From an uncultured Synergistales bacterium (GTDB taxonomy: Bacteria > Synergistota > Synergistia > Synergistales > Aminobacteriaceae): DNA of 64,000 nt. Below are positions 41,742 to 48,761 of the stretch, in pieces. Location: positions 23,578-87,577 of the forward strand of contig CAJOEM010000006.1 in NCBI GenBank assembly GCA_905233725.1. The letters run 5' to 3'. Position numbers and translations under genes: made by a program. The notes under the pieces were generated by a model. The model saw only the letters and a list, made by a program, of their open reading frames with translations. It was not told the DNA's origin and did not search any database. The number at the start of each line of letters is the position of its first letter. Position 1 is the stretch's first letter.

Positions 41742-41770
41742 AATATATCACAAATTTTTCACATGCGCAA
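41742..41770 (-). promoter_or_regulatory. Promoter of the infC-rpmI-rplT-pheST operon
   Basis: On the minus strand TTGCGC (41770-41765), a 17-base spacer and TATATT (41747-41742). Transcription would begin near 41735, giving a leader of about 250 bases. Bases 41494-41817 otherwise hold no ORF with support. Confidence 0.55.
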
Positions 41771-41817
41771 ATATTTCGCAAAATTTTCACACAAAATTCT
41801 CACGCAAAATTCAATTC

Positions 41818-42879
41818 TCAGTAATGCATCACGTTTGCTTCGGCGCGAATTTTCTTCACAACTGATTCAGACTCAGGACTCGTGAAAAATTCATACGTCG
41901 ATTTCGGAACAAGATTCTTGATTGACTCGAGATTGCCATCTTTGATTGCCTGGCGAACTTTTGACGCGCTGATTATCTCGCCAGATTCCTGTTTTCTCGG
42001 GACGATCACGCAGCGAATATTATTCTCCGGCAGTTTCTCACTCATGATGCGATTATAAATTCCCGTGACCAAGCTTTTCGGCTCTTCGCCAACGTATCGC
42101 GAATTTATCCCCAAGGCTTGAGCAATCCTCACGAATATACTCAGGTCAATTTTCGCGTGACTTTCGATTACTGACGACTCGTCCTTTTGAAAATAACTCG
42201 GGAATGTCGAACTGCTGATAATATACGCGCCGGAATCATGATAGACAAGATTTTTCAAGTGTGACGTGCCAGCAATCACAAGTTTCTTGCGTATTTCAAA
42301 CGGAACTAACGACGCATCTTCGCTCACTATGAAAACATGAACGCAATCATTCTCTGACGCAGCTTTCTCGACCAGATACAAATGTCCCAGCGTAAACGGA
42401 TTCGCATTCAGAACCAACGCAGCAACTTTCGCAGCAGAAACTTTCGTCGCGAGTAAGTCATCAAGATATTCTTTGAAGCCGCTTCGACGATTTTCCATGA
42501 AGACAGCTTGACCATCAGCTCTGACAATCTCGTAAAATCCCAAGTCCCCGAAAAATTTCGCCGAGTCACATTTCGTGTACATAAACAAATGATAAATCCC
42601 GCGCTCAAATTCGAACTGCACAAGATGCGAGACAATCGCGTTCATGAGACCTTCACCCTGATGTTCATGACTGACCGCCATGCAACGCAGCGTATTTCCG
42701 AAACAACTTCCCGTCGCAATCACGTTCAAATCCTCGTCAAACATCGCGCACGTGTAATCCAGATTTCTGTCGCGGCGAATACCTTCCTGTTCGAGTAACT
42801 TGTCAACTTTGCGATTCGTGACTTTATCCGACGCATAGACTTTCGAGATTGAATACGTTCCTGAAAATTCGCTCATCAA
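41818..42879 (-). CDS. citC: [Citrate (pro-3S)-lyase] ligase
   Basis: 353 residues. An N-terminal GNAT-like acetyltransferase domain (about 1-130; SCFGNTLRCMAVSHEHQGEG) joins a nucleotidyl-transferase-type domain beginning LVLNANPFTLGHLYLVEKAA. The enzyme acetylates the prosthetic group of citrate lyase, switching the lyase on. The genes for the lyase (citD, citE, citF) and citX/citG are not adjacent: the neighbours are infC and ybaB. Possible substitutes would be a distant lyase locus or use on another acyl carrier. The ATG is at 42879, with GGGAGG 7-10 bases upstream. Confidence 0.9.
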   Translation of the reverse strand: MMSEFSGTYSISKVYASDKVTNRKVDKLLEQEGIRRDRNLDYTCAMFDEDLNVIATGSCFGNTLRCMAVSHEHQGEGLMNAIVSHLVQFEFERGIYHLFMYTKCDSAKFFGDLGFYEIVRADGQAVFMENRRSGFKEYLDDLLATKVSAAKVAALVLNANPFTLGHLYLVEKAASENDCVHVFIVSEDASLVPFEIRKKLVIAGTSHLKNLVYHDSGAYIISSSTFPSYFQKDESSVIESHAKIDLSIFVRIAQALGINSRYVGEEPKSLVTGIYNRIMSEKLPENNIRCVIVPRKQESGEIISASKVRQAIKDGNLESIKNLVPKSTYEFFTSPESESVVKKIRAEANVMHY

Positions 42880-42962
42880 AATTCCTCCCTTGAATCATAA
42901 TTATCATGATAAAATTTTACACAATCTTAATTCTAATCTAACTAATCGGAGAAATTGCAATC

Positions 42963-43274
42963 ATGAAAATGAATAATCTCGTGAAACAAGCACGTCAAAT
43001 GCAAACACAGATCGCTAAAATGCAGGAACAACTCGCTAACGAACAAGTCGAATCAAGCGTCGGAGGCGGAATGGTCAAGACAGTTTTCAGCGGTCAGGGT
43101 GACTTACTCAAAATCGAAATCGAGAAGGACGTTATTAATCCGGACGACAAAGACATGCTCGAAGAATTGATTCTCTCGGCCGTAAACGAGGGCATCAAAG
43201 CCAGTCGCGATCTCATGGCATCACAAATGGGCGGAATTACCGGTGCACTCGGCTCAATGGGACTGGGATTCTAA
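42963..43274 (+). CDS. YbaB/EbfC nucleoid-associated protein
   Basis: 103 residues. Typical sequence is LVKQARQMQTQIAKMQEQL followed by GGGMVKTVFSGQGDLLKIEI. The dimer binds DNA and the gene usually precedes recR, as here (3-base gap). The ATG at 42963 has CGGAGAAATT upstream. Confidence 0.95.
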   Translation: MKMNNLVKQARQMQTQIAKMQEQLANEQVESSVGGGMVKTVFSGQGDLLKIEIEKDVINPDDKDMLEELILSAVNEGIKASRDLMASQMGGITGALGSMGLGF

Positions 43275-43277
43275 AAA

Positions 43278-43874
43278 TTGGATTCGATATCTAATCTCAT
43301 AAGCATATTCAAAACTTTCCCGGGCTTGGGTCAGAAAAGTGCGCGCAAAATCGTGTTCCACCTGCTCAGAAAAAATCCCGACGAGTTACAGGCAATCGGC
43401 AACGCGATCGCAGCTCTCAGGAAAAATCTTCACCCATGCAGCATTTGCGGAAATATCACAGAGAACGACCCTTGCAACATTTGCTCAAACCCGATTCGCG
43501 ACAGGAAAATTCTCTGCGTCGTAGAAAATATCGAAACACTCACAGTTTTTGAGGACGCTGGAATCTTTGACGGAGTGTATCACGTTTTGGGCGATGTCAA
43601 ATCAGGCGAATATTCCCGCGAAAACACTCTGGACTCGTTGTTCAAGCATATTCAGGACTTGAAACCCGAAGAACTAATCATTGCGACAAGTCCCGTCATG
43701 GAAGGCGACATGATTTTCTACACGATTCTTGATGCTCTGAAAAATTCCGAAATTCGTCCCAGGAAAATCTCGCGGCTTGCAAAAGGGATTCCGGTAGGCG
43801 TGTCAATCGAAGTCGCAGATAGAGCTACACTTCACTCTGCACTGGACTCAAGATTCCAGATAGACATAACATGA
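43278..43874 (+). CDS. recR: Recombination protein RecR
   Basis: 198 residues. The N-terminal helix-hairpin-helix (FKTFPGLGQKSARKIVFHLL), the four-cysteine zinc motif (CSICGNI and CNICSNP) and the Toprim domain (ILCVVENIETLTVFEDAGIF) are present in order. RecR loads RecA at gaps with RecO/RecF. The start is a TTG at 43278, 3 bases after ybaB, with no strong ribosome binding site, so it is probably coupled. Confidence 0.95.
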   Translation: MDSISNLISIFKTFPGLGQKSARKIVFHLLRKNPDELQAIGNAIAALRKNLHPCSICGNITENDPCNICSNPIRDRKILCVVENIETLTVFEDAGIFDGVYHVLGDVKSGEYSRENTLDSLFKHIQDLKPEELIIATSPVMEGDMIFYTILDALKNSEIRPRKISRLAKGIPVGVSIEVADRATLHSALDSRFQIDIT

Positions 43875-43890
43875 AATAACATAACATAAC

Positions 43891-45027
43891 ATGAAAAATT
43901 TCTCGTTCATAATCGTTGCTGGGGGCAGCGGCTCAAGAATGCAAAACACTCGCAAGCAATTTCTAACGCTGGGAGATTCTCAGGTCTGGGAGATTAGCGC
44001 GAAAACTGCTGCGGAAATCCCGGACGTTCGCGAAATAATTCTCGTGATCCCAAGTGACAGCCAAGAACTCAAACCTGAACTCGAAGCACGTTGGAAAAAT
44101 CTCACAACATTAAAACCGTTAAAAATCGTTTTTGGCGGCGAAACTCGTGCTGTCTCAGTACTGCATGGGCTGGAAATTTCTGCGTGTGATTTCGTTATGG
44201 TTCATGACGCTGCCAGACCATTCGTTAGTGCGAAAATTATTCAGGATCTTGTGAACGCCACTGATGAAAATACCGGTGCGATCCCGTTAATGCCAGTCTC
44301 GGACGCTCTAAAAAAAATCGAGAACTCGAAAATATCATGCGTAGACCGTGAGAATCTTTTCGTGACACAAACTCCGCAGAGCTTTCACAGGTGCAAATTA
44401 ATCGCGGCTGTGAAAAAATATCCGTTGGCTAAAGACGAGGCTGAAGCTTGGCTGCTGGAAAATCACGAGCTGACACACGTTGACGGCGATCGCTTGAATT
44501 TCAAGATAACTTGGCGCGAGGATATGCAAATTGCTGAAGCACTCACAAACTCGAAGATTTACCGGACTGGACTTGGCTGGGATATTCACAGGCTGACTCC
44601 GGAACGCGAATTGATTCTCGGTGGCGTGAAAATTCCGGCACGATTGGGTTTGCTCGGACATTCTGACGCGGACGCTCTCACACACGCAATAATGGACGCA
44701 ATCCTGGGAGCTGCTGGCTTGCCCGACATCGGAAATATTTTCCCGGCAAGCGATTCAAGATTCAAGAACGCAAACAGCCTCGAATTATTGCGAATCGTCT
44801 TGGGAATGATTCACGAAAATCACTGGCAAATCGAATTTATCGACGCGGTAATCCAGGCTCAGATCCCGAAGCTAAACCCGTATATTCCGGATATGAAAGC
44901 AAATTTCGCGAAAATCTTTGGTCGTGAGATCGTGAATATCAAAGCTAAATCCGCGGAATTTCTCGACGATGCCGGCTCTGGACTCGCAATAATCTGTCAG
45001 GCAGTCGCAACGTTGAGAAAAATTTGA
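43891..45027 (+). CDS. ispDF: Bifunctional IspD-IspF (MEP pathway)
   Basis: 378 residues with two enzymes fused. IspD (about 1-220) has AGGSGSRMQNTRKQFLTLGD, VMVHDAARPFVSAKII and the later QTPQSFHRCKL. IspF (about 225-378) has GLGWDIHRLTPERELILGG and GHSDADALTHAIMDAILGAA with the metal-binding Asp and His residues. Together they make 2-C-methyl-erythritol cytidyl diphosphate and then the cyclic diphosphate. IspE, the step between, is not in the window. The fusion is known in several phyla. Uppercase operon context: uppS, cdsA and dxr follow further downstream. Confidence 0.95.
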   Translation: MKNFSFIIVAGGSGSRMQNTRKQFLTLGDSQVWEISAKTAAEIPDVREIILVIPSDSQELKPELEARWKNLTTLKPLKIVFGGETRAVSVLHGLEISACDFVMVHDAARPFVSAKIIQDLVNATDENTGAIPLMPVSDALKKIENSKISCVDRENLFVTQTPQSFHRCKLIAAVKKYPLAKDEAEAWLLENHELTHVDGDRLNFKITWREDMQIAEALTNSKIYRTGLGWDIHRLTPERELILGGVKIPARLGLLGHSDADALTHAIMDAILGAAGLPDIGNIFPASDSRFKNANSLELLRIVLGMIHENHWQIEFIDAVIQAQIPKLNPYIPDMKANFAKIFGREIVNIKAKSAEFLDDAGSGLAIICQAVATLRKI

Positions 45028-45073
45028 ACATAACATAATCATAATTCATAATTCATAATCAGAATGGGAGTGT

Positions 45074-45262
45074 ATGGATATGTCAATTCTTTCGCATAAC
45101 AGACGATGTGATGAAAAACTCTGGTTCGGTGAATTGTCGCTGAATCAATTTGAACGCTACGTCCTGAACGATGACATTATGCAGCCGCATTTATTCGATT
45201 CGTACGATGAAGTCATAACTCACATGTGGCCGTCGTTCATAATTGACAACTCGTTCTCATGA
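45074..45262 (+). CDS. Tiny acidic protein coupled to uracil-DNA glycosylase
   Basis: 62 residues, not recognised. Acidic, with aromatic residues (KLWFGELSLNQFERYVLN; MWPSFIIDNSFS). GGGAGTG precedes the start; ATG codons at 45074 and 45080 are both possible. Its stop overlaps the glycosylase ATG (ATGA, 45259-45262), a sign of coupled translation and of being a real gene. It could be a short leader peptide or a partner of the glycosylase. Confidence 0.55.
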   Translation: MDMSILSHNRRCDEKLWFGELSLNQFERYVLNDDIMQPHLFDSYDEVITHMWPSFIIDNSFS

Positions 45263-45846
45263 TTGAGCTTGAATCTATCTGGCAGGAACTTGAAGCTCGC
45301 GTGCGGATTTGTCAGAACTGCGAATTGTGCAAAACTCGACACAACACAGTTTTCGGTGAGGGTCCGACTGAGAATCCGTTGTGCGTAATTGTCGGAGAAG
45401 CTCCCGGTGCTGACGAAGATACGACTGGACGACCGTTTGTTGGGAAAGCTGGCGAATTATTAACGCAGATTCTCGAACGTGGCGGAAATATTCCAAGAGA
45501 CAAAGTTTACATAACGAACGTCGTGAAATGCAGACCTCCGGAGAATCGCAACCCAACACAATCAGAGCAGCTTGCATGTTCGGAATTTCTGGAGGCTCAG
45601 TTGCTGCTGTTGCGCCCGAAAATTGTCGTCACGATGGGAAATGTTCCAACACAATGGCTGTTTAAGACCAAGGCAGGCATTACGAAACTCAGGGGACAGT
45701 GGCTGGATTGGCGCGGCATAAAATTATTTCCGATGTTTCACCCGAGTTATTTGCTGCGAGACCCGTCGCGTGATAAAAACAGTCCGAAATATTTAACTTG
45801 GCTGGATATTCGTGAATTACACAAGAAAATTTTTGAAAGAGAGTGA
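45259..45846 (+). CDS. Uracil-DNA glycosylase, family 4 (iron-sulfur)
   Basis: 195 residues. The family 4 layout is seen: cysteines in CQNCELCKTRHN, motif GEAPGADEDTTGRPFVG, two later cysteines in KCRPPENRNP and ACSEF, and motif HPSYLLRDPS near the C-terminus. The enzyme removes uracil from DNA to start base excision repair. The four-cysteine spacing is that of the iron-sulfur UDGs. It lies between a tiny coupled gene and uppS, which begins 8 bases after its stop. Confidence 0.9.
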   Translation: MIELESIWQELEARVRICQNCELCKTRHNTVFGEGPTENPLCVIVGEAPGADEDTTGRPFVGKAGELLTQILERGGNIPRDKVYITNVVKCRPPENRNPTQSEQLACSEFLEAQLLLLRPKIVVTMGNVPTQWLFKTKAGITKLRGQWLDWRGIKLFPMFHPSYLLRDPSRDKNSPKYLTWLDIRELHKKIFERE

Positions 45847-45854
45847 TTTTATAC

Positions 45855-46571
45855 ATGTCAGATAATATTAATATTAACAAGAAAATTCCGCGTCATTTGG
45901 CGATAATTCTCGACGGCAACGGACGCTGGGCAAAGAAACGCAATCTCCCAAGACTAATGGGACACAGAGCAGGCTTGCGAAAACTCGAAGAAATGGTCAG
46001 ACTCGTCAAACGTGAAGGCATTCGCTATTTCTCAGTCTACGCGTTCTCAACGGAAAACTGGAATCGTCCCTCAATGGAAGTTCAAGGTCTTATGAGCTTG
46101 TTCAGGTATTACATCCGGCGCAAAGTTGACGAGATCAAATCCGAGGGCGCAAGAATCAGATTTTGCGGACGAAACGACAAGTTACCCGAAGATCTTTTAA
46201 AGCAAATGCGTTGGGCTGAAGACTACACGAAAGATCAGGAAATTCTCGATTTCATATTATGCATAAATTACGGCGGACGTGCTGAGATTCTCGATGCGAT
46301 TAACAAACTCAGAGCTGAAAATTTCACCGGTGAAGTCACGGAACAGGACTTGCGAAAATATTTTTACCTGCCTGATGTTCCTGACCCGGATTTGATAATC
46401 AGAACGAGCGGCGAATTGAGACTTAGCAATTTCTGGCTGTGGGAATGCGCGTACAGTGAGTTTTACTTCACGGACATACACTGGCCCGATTTCGACGAGA
46501 ACGAACTCAGAAAAGCACTCGAAAATTACGCTGGAAGGGATAGACGTTATGGCGGACTCAAGAACAAATAG
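45855..46571 (+). CDS. uppS: Undecaprenyl diphosphate synthase (cis-prenyltransferase)
   Basis: 238 residues. Family regions: ILDGNGRWAKKRNLPRLMGH with the catalytic Asp and phosphate-binding residues, YFSVYAFSTENWNRPSMEV, INYGGRAEILDAI, and PDLIIRTSGELRLSNFWLWE. It makes the C55 lipid carrier for peptidoglycan and polysaccharide. The ATG at 45855 is preferred over a GTG at 45843 that would overlap the glycosylase stop. The last 23 bases overlap the cdsA start. Confidence 0.96.
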   Translation: MSDNININKKIPRHLAIILDGNGRWAKKRNLPRLMGHRAGLRKLEEMVRLVKREGIRYFSVYAFSTENWNRPSMEVQGLMSLFRYYIRRKVDEIKSEGARIRFCGRNDKLPEDLLKQMRWAEDYTKDQEILDFILCINYGGRAEILDAINKLRAENFTGEVTEQDLRKYFYLPDVPDPDLIIRTSGELRLSNFWLWECAYSEFYFTDIHWPDFDENELRKALENYAGRDRRYGGLKNK

Positions 46572-47415
46572 CGAATTGAAACTCAGAACGATCAGCAGCT
46601 TTTTCGTCGCATTAATCGTAATATTCGGGATTTATCAGGGTGGCTTAATCTGGACTGTGATGGCTTCGTTAATCGCGTTGATTTCACTCTCGGAATTCTA
46701 CGGAATGATCGCAAATTCACACGAACACGAACTCGAACGTGAACGCAATCGTGAGCGTCGCAAAGTTTCGGTGTTATCACCCGGGATCGGCTATATATTC
46801 TCGCTGATAATCCTGCTGGCTGCAATGAAGAGTGCAAGACCGATATTTATCGCGCTGGTGTTATCTCTGGAAGTTTTCGCTGTGTTCGTTCTGGAAATTT
46901 TCAAGAGGCAATTCTCGAAGGGTGAAAGTTACGCTGTGATTAACGCTGGCGGAATTATTCTCGGAGTGCTGTATATTGCGATTCCGTGGGCGTGCATGAT
47001 TTTGCGTCGTGATTATTTACTCGGGCGGGAAATTCTTTTCACGTTATTTGCGTGTACATGGGCGTGTGATGTTTTTGCGTATTTGGGCGGAAAAGCTTTT
47101 GGTCGAAATAAACTCTGCGTATACGTCAGTCCCGGAAAAACCTGGGAAGGCTTCGTCGTGGGAATTCTGGGAAGTTTGATCGTGAGTGCTGTTGCCGTTT
47201 ACATGTTCAAGTTGCCGAACTACATGATTTACATCGGGATAATCTGCGGAGTTGCCGGACAATTCGGAGATCTTGCAGAATCGCTAATCAAGCGTGAACT
47301 CGCTGTGAAAGATTCCGGACATTTAATTCCCGGACACGGCGGCATGTTGGATCGATTCGACAGCATATTAATCAACGGGTTATTAACGTATCTTGTTCTT
47401 GAGGTCGTGCTATGA
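46549..47415 (+). CDS. cdsA: Phosphatidate cytidylyltransferase
   Basis: 288 residues with about seven membrane helices. The CdsA signature lies near the end: SPGKTWEGFVVGILGSLIVS, GQFGDLAESLIKRELAVKDS and PGHGGMLDRFDSILING. It makes CDP-diacylglycerol for phospholipid synthesis. The start is at 46549, 31 residues inside a longer frame; GGAAGGGA lies about 9 bases upstream. It overlaps uppS by 23 bases and dxr by 4 (ATGA). Confidence 0.95.
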   Translation: MADSRTNSELKLRTISSFFVALIVIFGIYQGGLIWTVMASLIALISLSEFYGMIANSHEHELERERNRERRKVSVLSPGIGYIFSLIILLAAMKSARPIFIALVLSLEVFAVFVLEIFKRQFSKGESYAVINAGGIILGVLYIAIPWACMILRRDYLLGREILFTLFACTWACDVFAYLGGKAFGRNKLCVYVSPGKTWEGFVVGILGSLIVSAVAVYMFKLPNYMIYIGIICGVAGQFGDLAESLIKRELAVKDSGHLIPGHGGMLDRFDSILINGLLTYLVLEVVL

Positions 47416-48512
47416 TAAATCTTGGAGTAATCGGAGCTACTGGCAGTGTTGGCGATTCGATCATGTCTGTGTGTCGTGCGTGGCGTGAGAAAATTCGTGT
47501 TGTTGCGTTGGCTGCGAATTCTGATTCCGTGAAATTGCGAAATCTTGCTGACGAATTTGGCGCGAAATATTGCGTTGCGTTTGAACGTGACGGTTCTGAG
47601 GGTCTGCTGCGAATTGCGAATGATGAGAATATAAATCATGTTGCGTTTGCATCGTCCGGAACTGCCGCGATCAAAGCTCTGTGTGAAGCGCTGCGAAATA
47701 ACAAGAACGTCTCACTTGCAAACAAAGAAAGCATCGTCGTAGCCGGAAAATGGGTCATGCCGTTAATCAAGCGTGCGGATCAGTTAAGACCGGTTGACAG
47801 TGAACACAACGCAATCTGGGAATGTCTGTTTGGTGAATCAAAAAGATTCGTGCGGAAAATTTATCTCACAGCGTCAGGCGGCCCGTTCAGGAAATTTTCA
47901 CTCGAACAAATGCGCGACGTTACACCCGAAATGGCTCTGAAACACCCGGTTTGGGCGATGGGTGCGAAAATCACGATTGACAGTGCTACGTTGATCAACA
48001 AAGGGATCGAATTAATCGAAGCTATGTATTTATTCGGGCTTGAACCTGATCAAGTTGACGCGTTAATTTCACCGGGATCGTTCGTTCATGGCCTGGTGGA
48101 ATTTCAGGACGGCGGCGTAAAACTTTTGGCAGCGAATCCTGACATGAGATTTCCTGCAGCATCAAGCCTGTTTTACCCCGAGAGATTTTTCCCGTCACCA
48201 GATTTCAAAGCCCCGGATTTCGATAGCGTGACGAGTATATTTTTCGAGAGACCAGACACACAGAAATTTCCCGGACTCAAACTCGCGCGACAAGTTATGA
48301 ATCTCAAAGGAGCGTATCCTGCGATATTTGTTGGAGCTGACGAAGTTGCTGTGAATCTTTTCCTGAGTGGCAAGATTAAATTCACGGAGATTTCGTCATT
48401 AATCGAAAAAGTTCTTGAATCCGAAAATTATCCCGAACCTGAAACACTCGACGACGCGATAAATTATCTCGAACTGGCAAAAATCAAAATTCCGGGGAAA
48501 AATCCTCGTTGA
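47412..48512 (+). CDS. dxr: 1-deoxy-D-xylulose 5-phosphate reductoisomerase
   Basis: 366 residues. The NADPH site is LGVIGATGSVGDSIMSV; SLANKESIVVAGKWVM and PVDSEHNAIWECL, and the active-site loop TASGGPFRKF, are typical, as is ITIDSATLINKGIELIEA. It makes methyl-erythritol phosphate. The start overlaps cdsA (ATGA). The last five or so residues (IPGKNPR) appear to come from a tandem duplication: a second copy of the gene end follows at 48527-48642 and ends KIKTHELAKKL, probably the ancestral C-terminus. Both ends are outside the catalytic core, so function should be kept. Confidence 0.95.
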   Translation: MINLGVIGATGSVGDSIMSVCRAWREKIRVVALAANSDSVKLRNLADEFGAKYCVAFERDGSEGLLRIANDENINHVAFASSGTAAIKALCEALRNNKNVSLANKESIVVAGKWVMPLIKRADQLRPVDSEHNAIWECLFGESKRFVRKIYLTASGGPFRKFSLEQMRDVTPEMALKHPVWAMGAKITIDSATLINKGIELIEAMYLFGLEPDQVDALISPGSFVHGLVEFQDGGVKLLAANPDMRFPAASSLFYPERFFPSPDFKAPDFDSVTSIFFERPDTQKFPGLKLARQVMNLKGAYPAIFVGADEVAVNLFLSGKIKFTEISSLIEKVLESENYPEPETLDDAINYLELAKIKIPGKNPR

Positions 48513-48684
48513 GACGTGTTTGACTGTAATCGAAAAAGTTCTGGAATCCGAAAATTATCCCGAACCTGAAACACTCGACGACGCGATAAATTATCTCGAA
48601 CTGGCAAAAATCAAGACACACGAACTCGCGAAAAAACTCTGATGTAAATTCCGGGAAAATTCCTCGTTGAGACATGTTTGACTA
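48400..48684 (+). repeat. Imperfect tandem duplication of the dxr 3' end
   Basis: Unit 1 (48400-48526, 127 bases) and unit 2 (48527-48684, 158 bases) share TAATCGAAAAAGTTCT at the start, then about 80 nearly identical bases, and TCCTCGTTGAGAC(G/A)TGTTTGACT at the end. Unit 1 lacks about 31 bases (the original end of dxr) that unit 2 retains. Confidence 0.92.
48527..48642 (+). pseudogene. Duplicated dxr C-terminal fragment
   Basis: Encodes about 38 residues, from IEKVLESENYPEPETLDDA to KIKTHELAKKL and a TGA at 48640-48642. It has no start codon or ribosome binding site of its own. It appears to preserve the original dxr end. Confidence 0.8.
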
Positions 48685-48706
48685 TGCAAAATATTTGTGA
48701 TTTAAT
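48678..48706 (+). promoter_or_regulatory. Promoter of the Tp47-repeat surface protein gene
   Basis: TTGACT (48678-48683), a 17-base spacer, and TTTAAT (48701-48706). The gene starts at 48762 with AAGGAG upstream. The -35 is at the end of duplication unit 2; the same TTGACT closes unit 1 at 48520-48525 but lacks a -10. Confidence 0.65.
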
Positions 48707-48761
48707 TTGCGTGTTTGATTCGTTAAACATATCTTGAAATTTGCAAAGGAGTTTTTATCGC

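Noticed and set aside
43871..43893. ATAAC repeats before ispDF
   Set aside because: A short simple repeat; similar ATAAC/ATAATC stretches follow ispDF and the surface protein gene, with no other structure.
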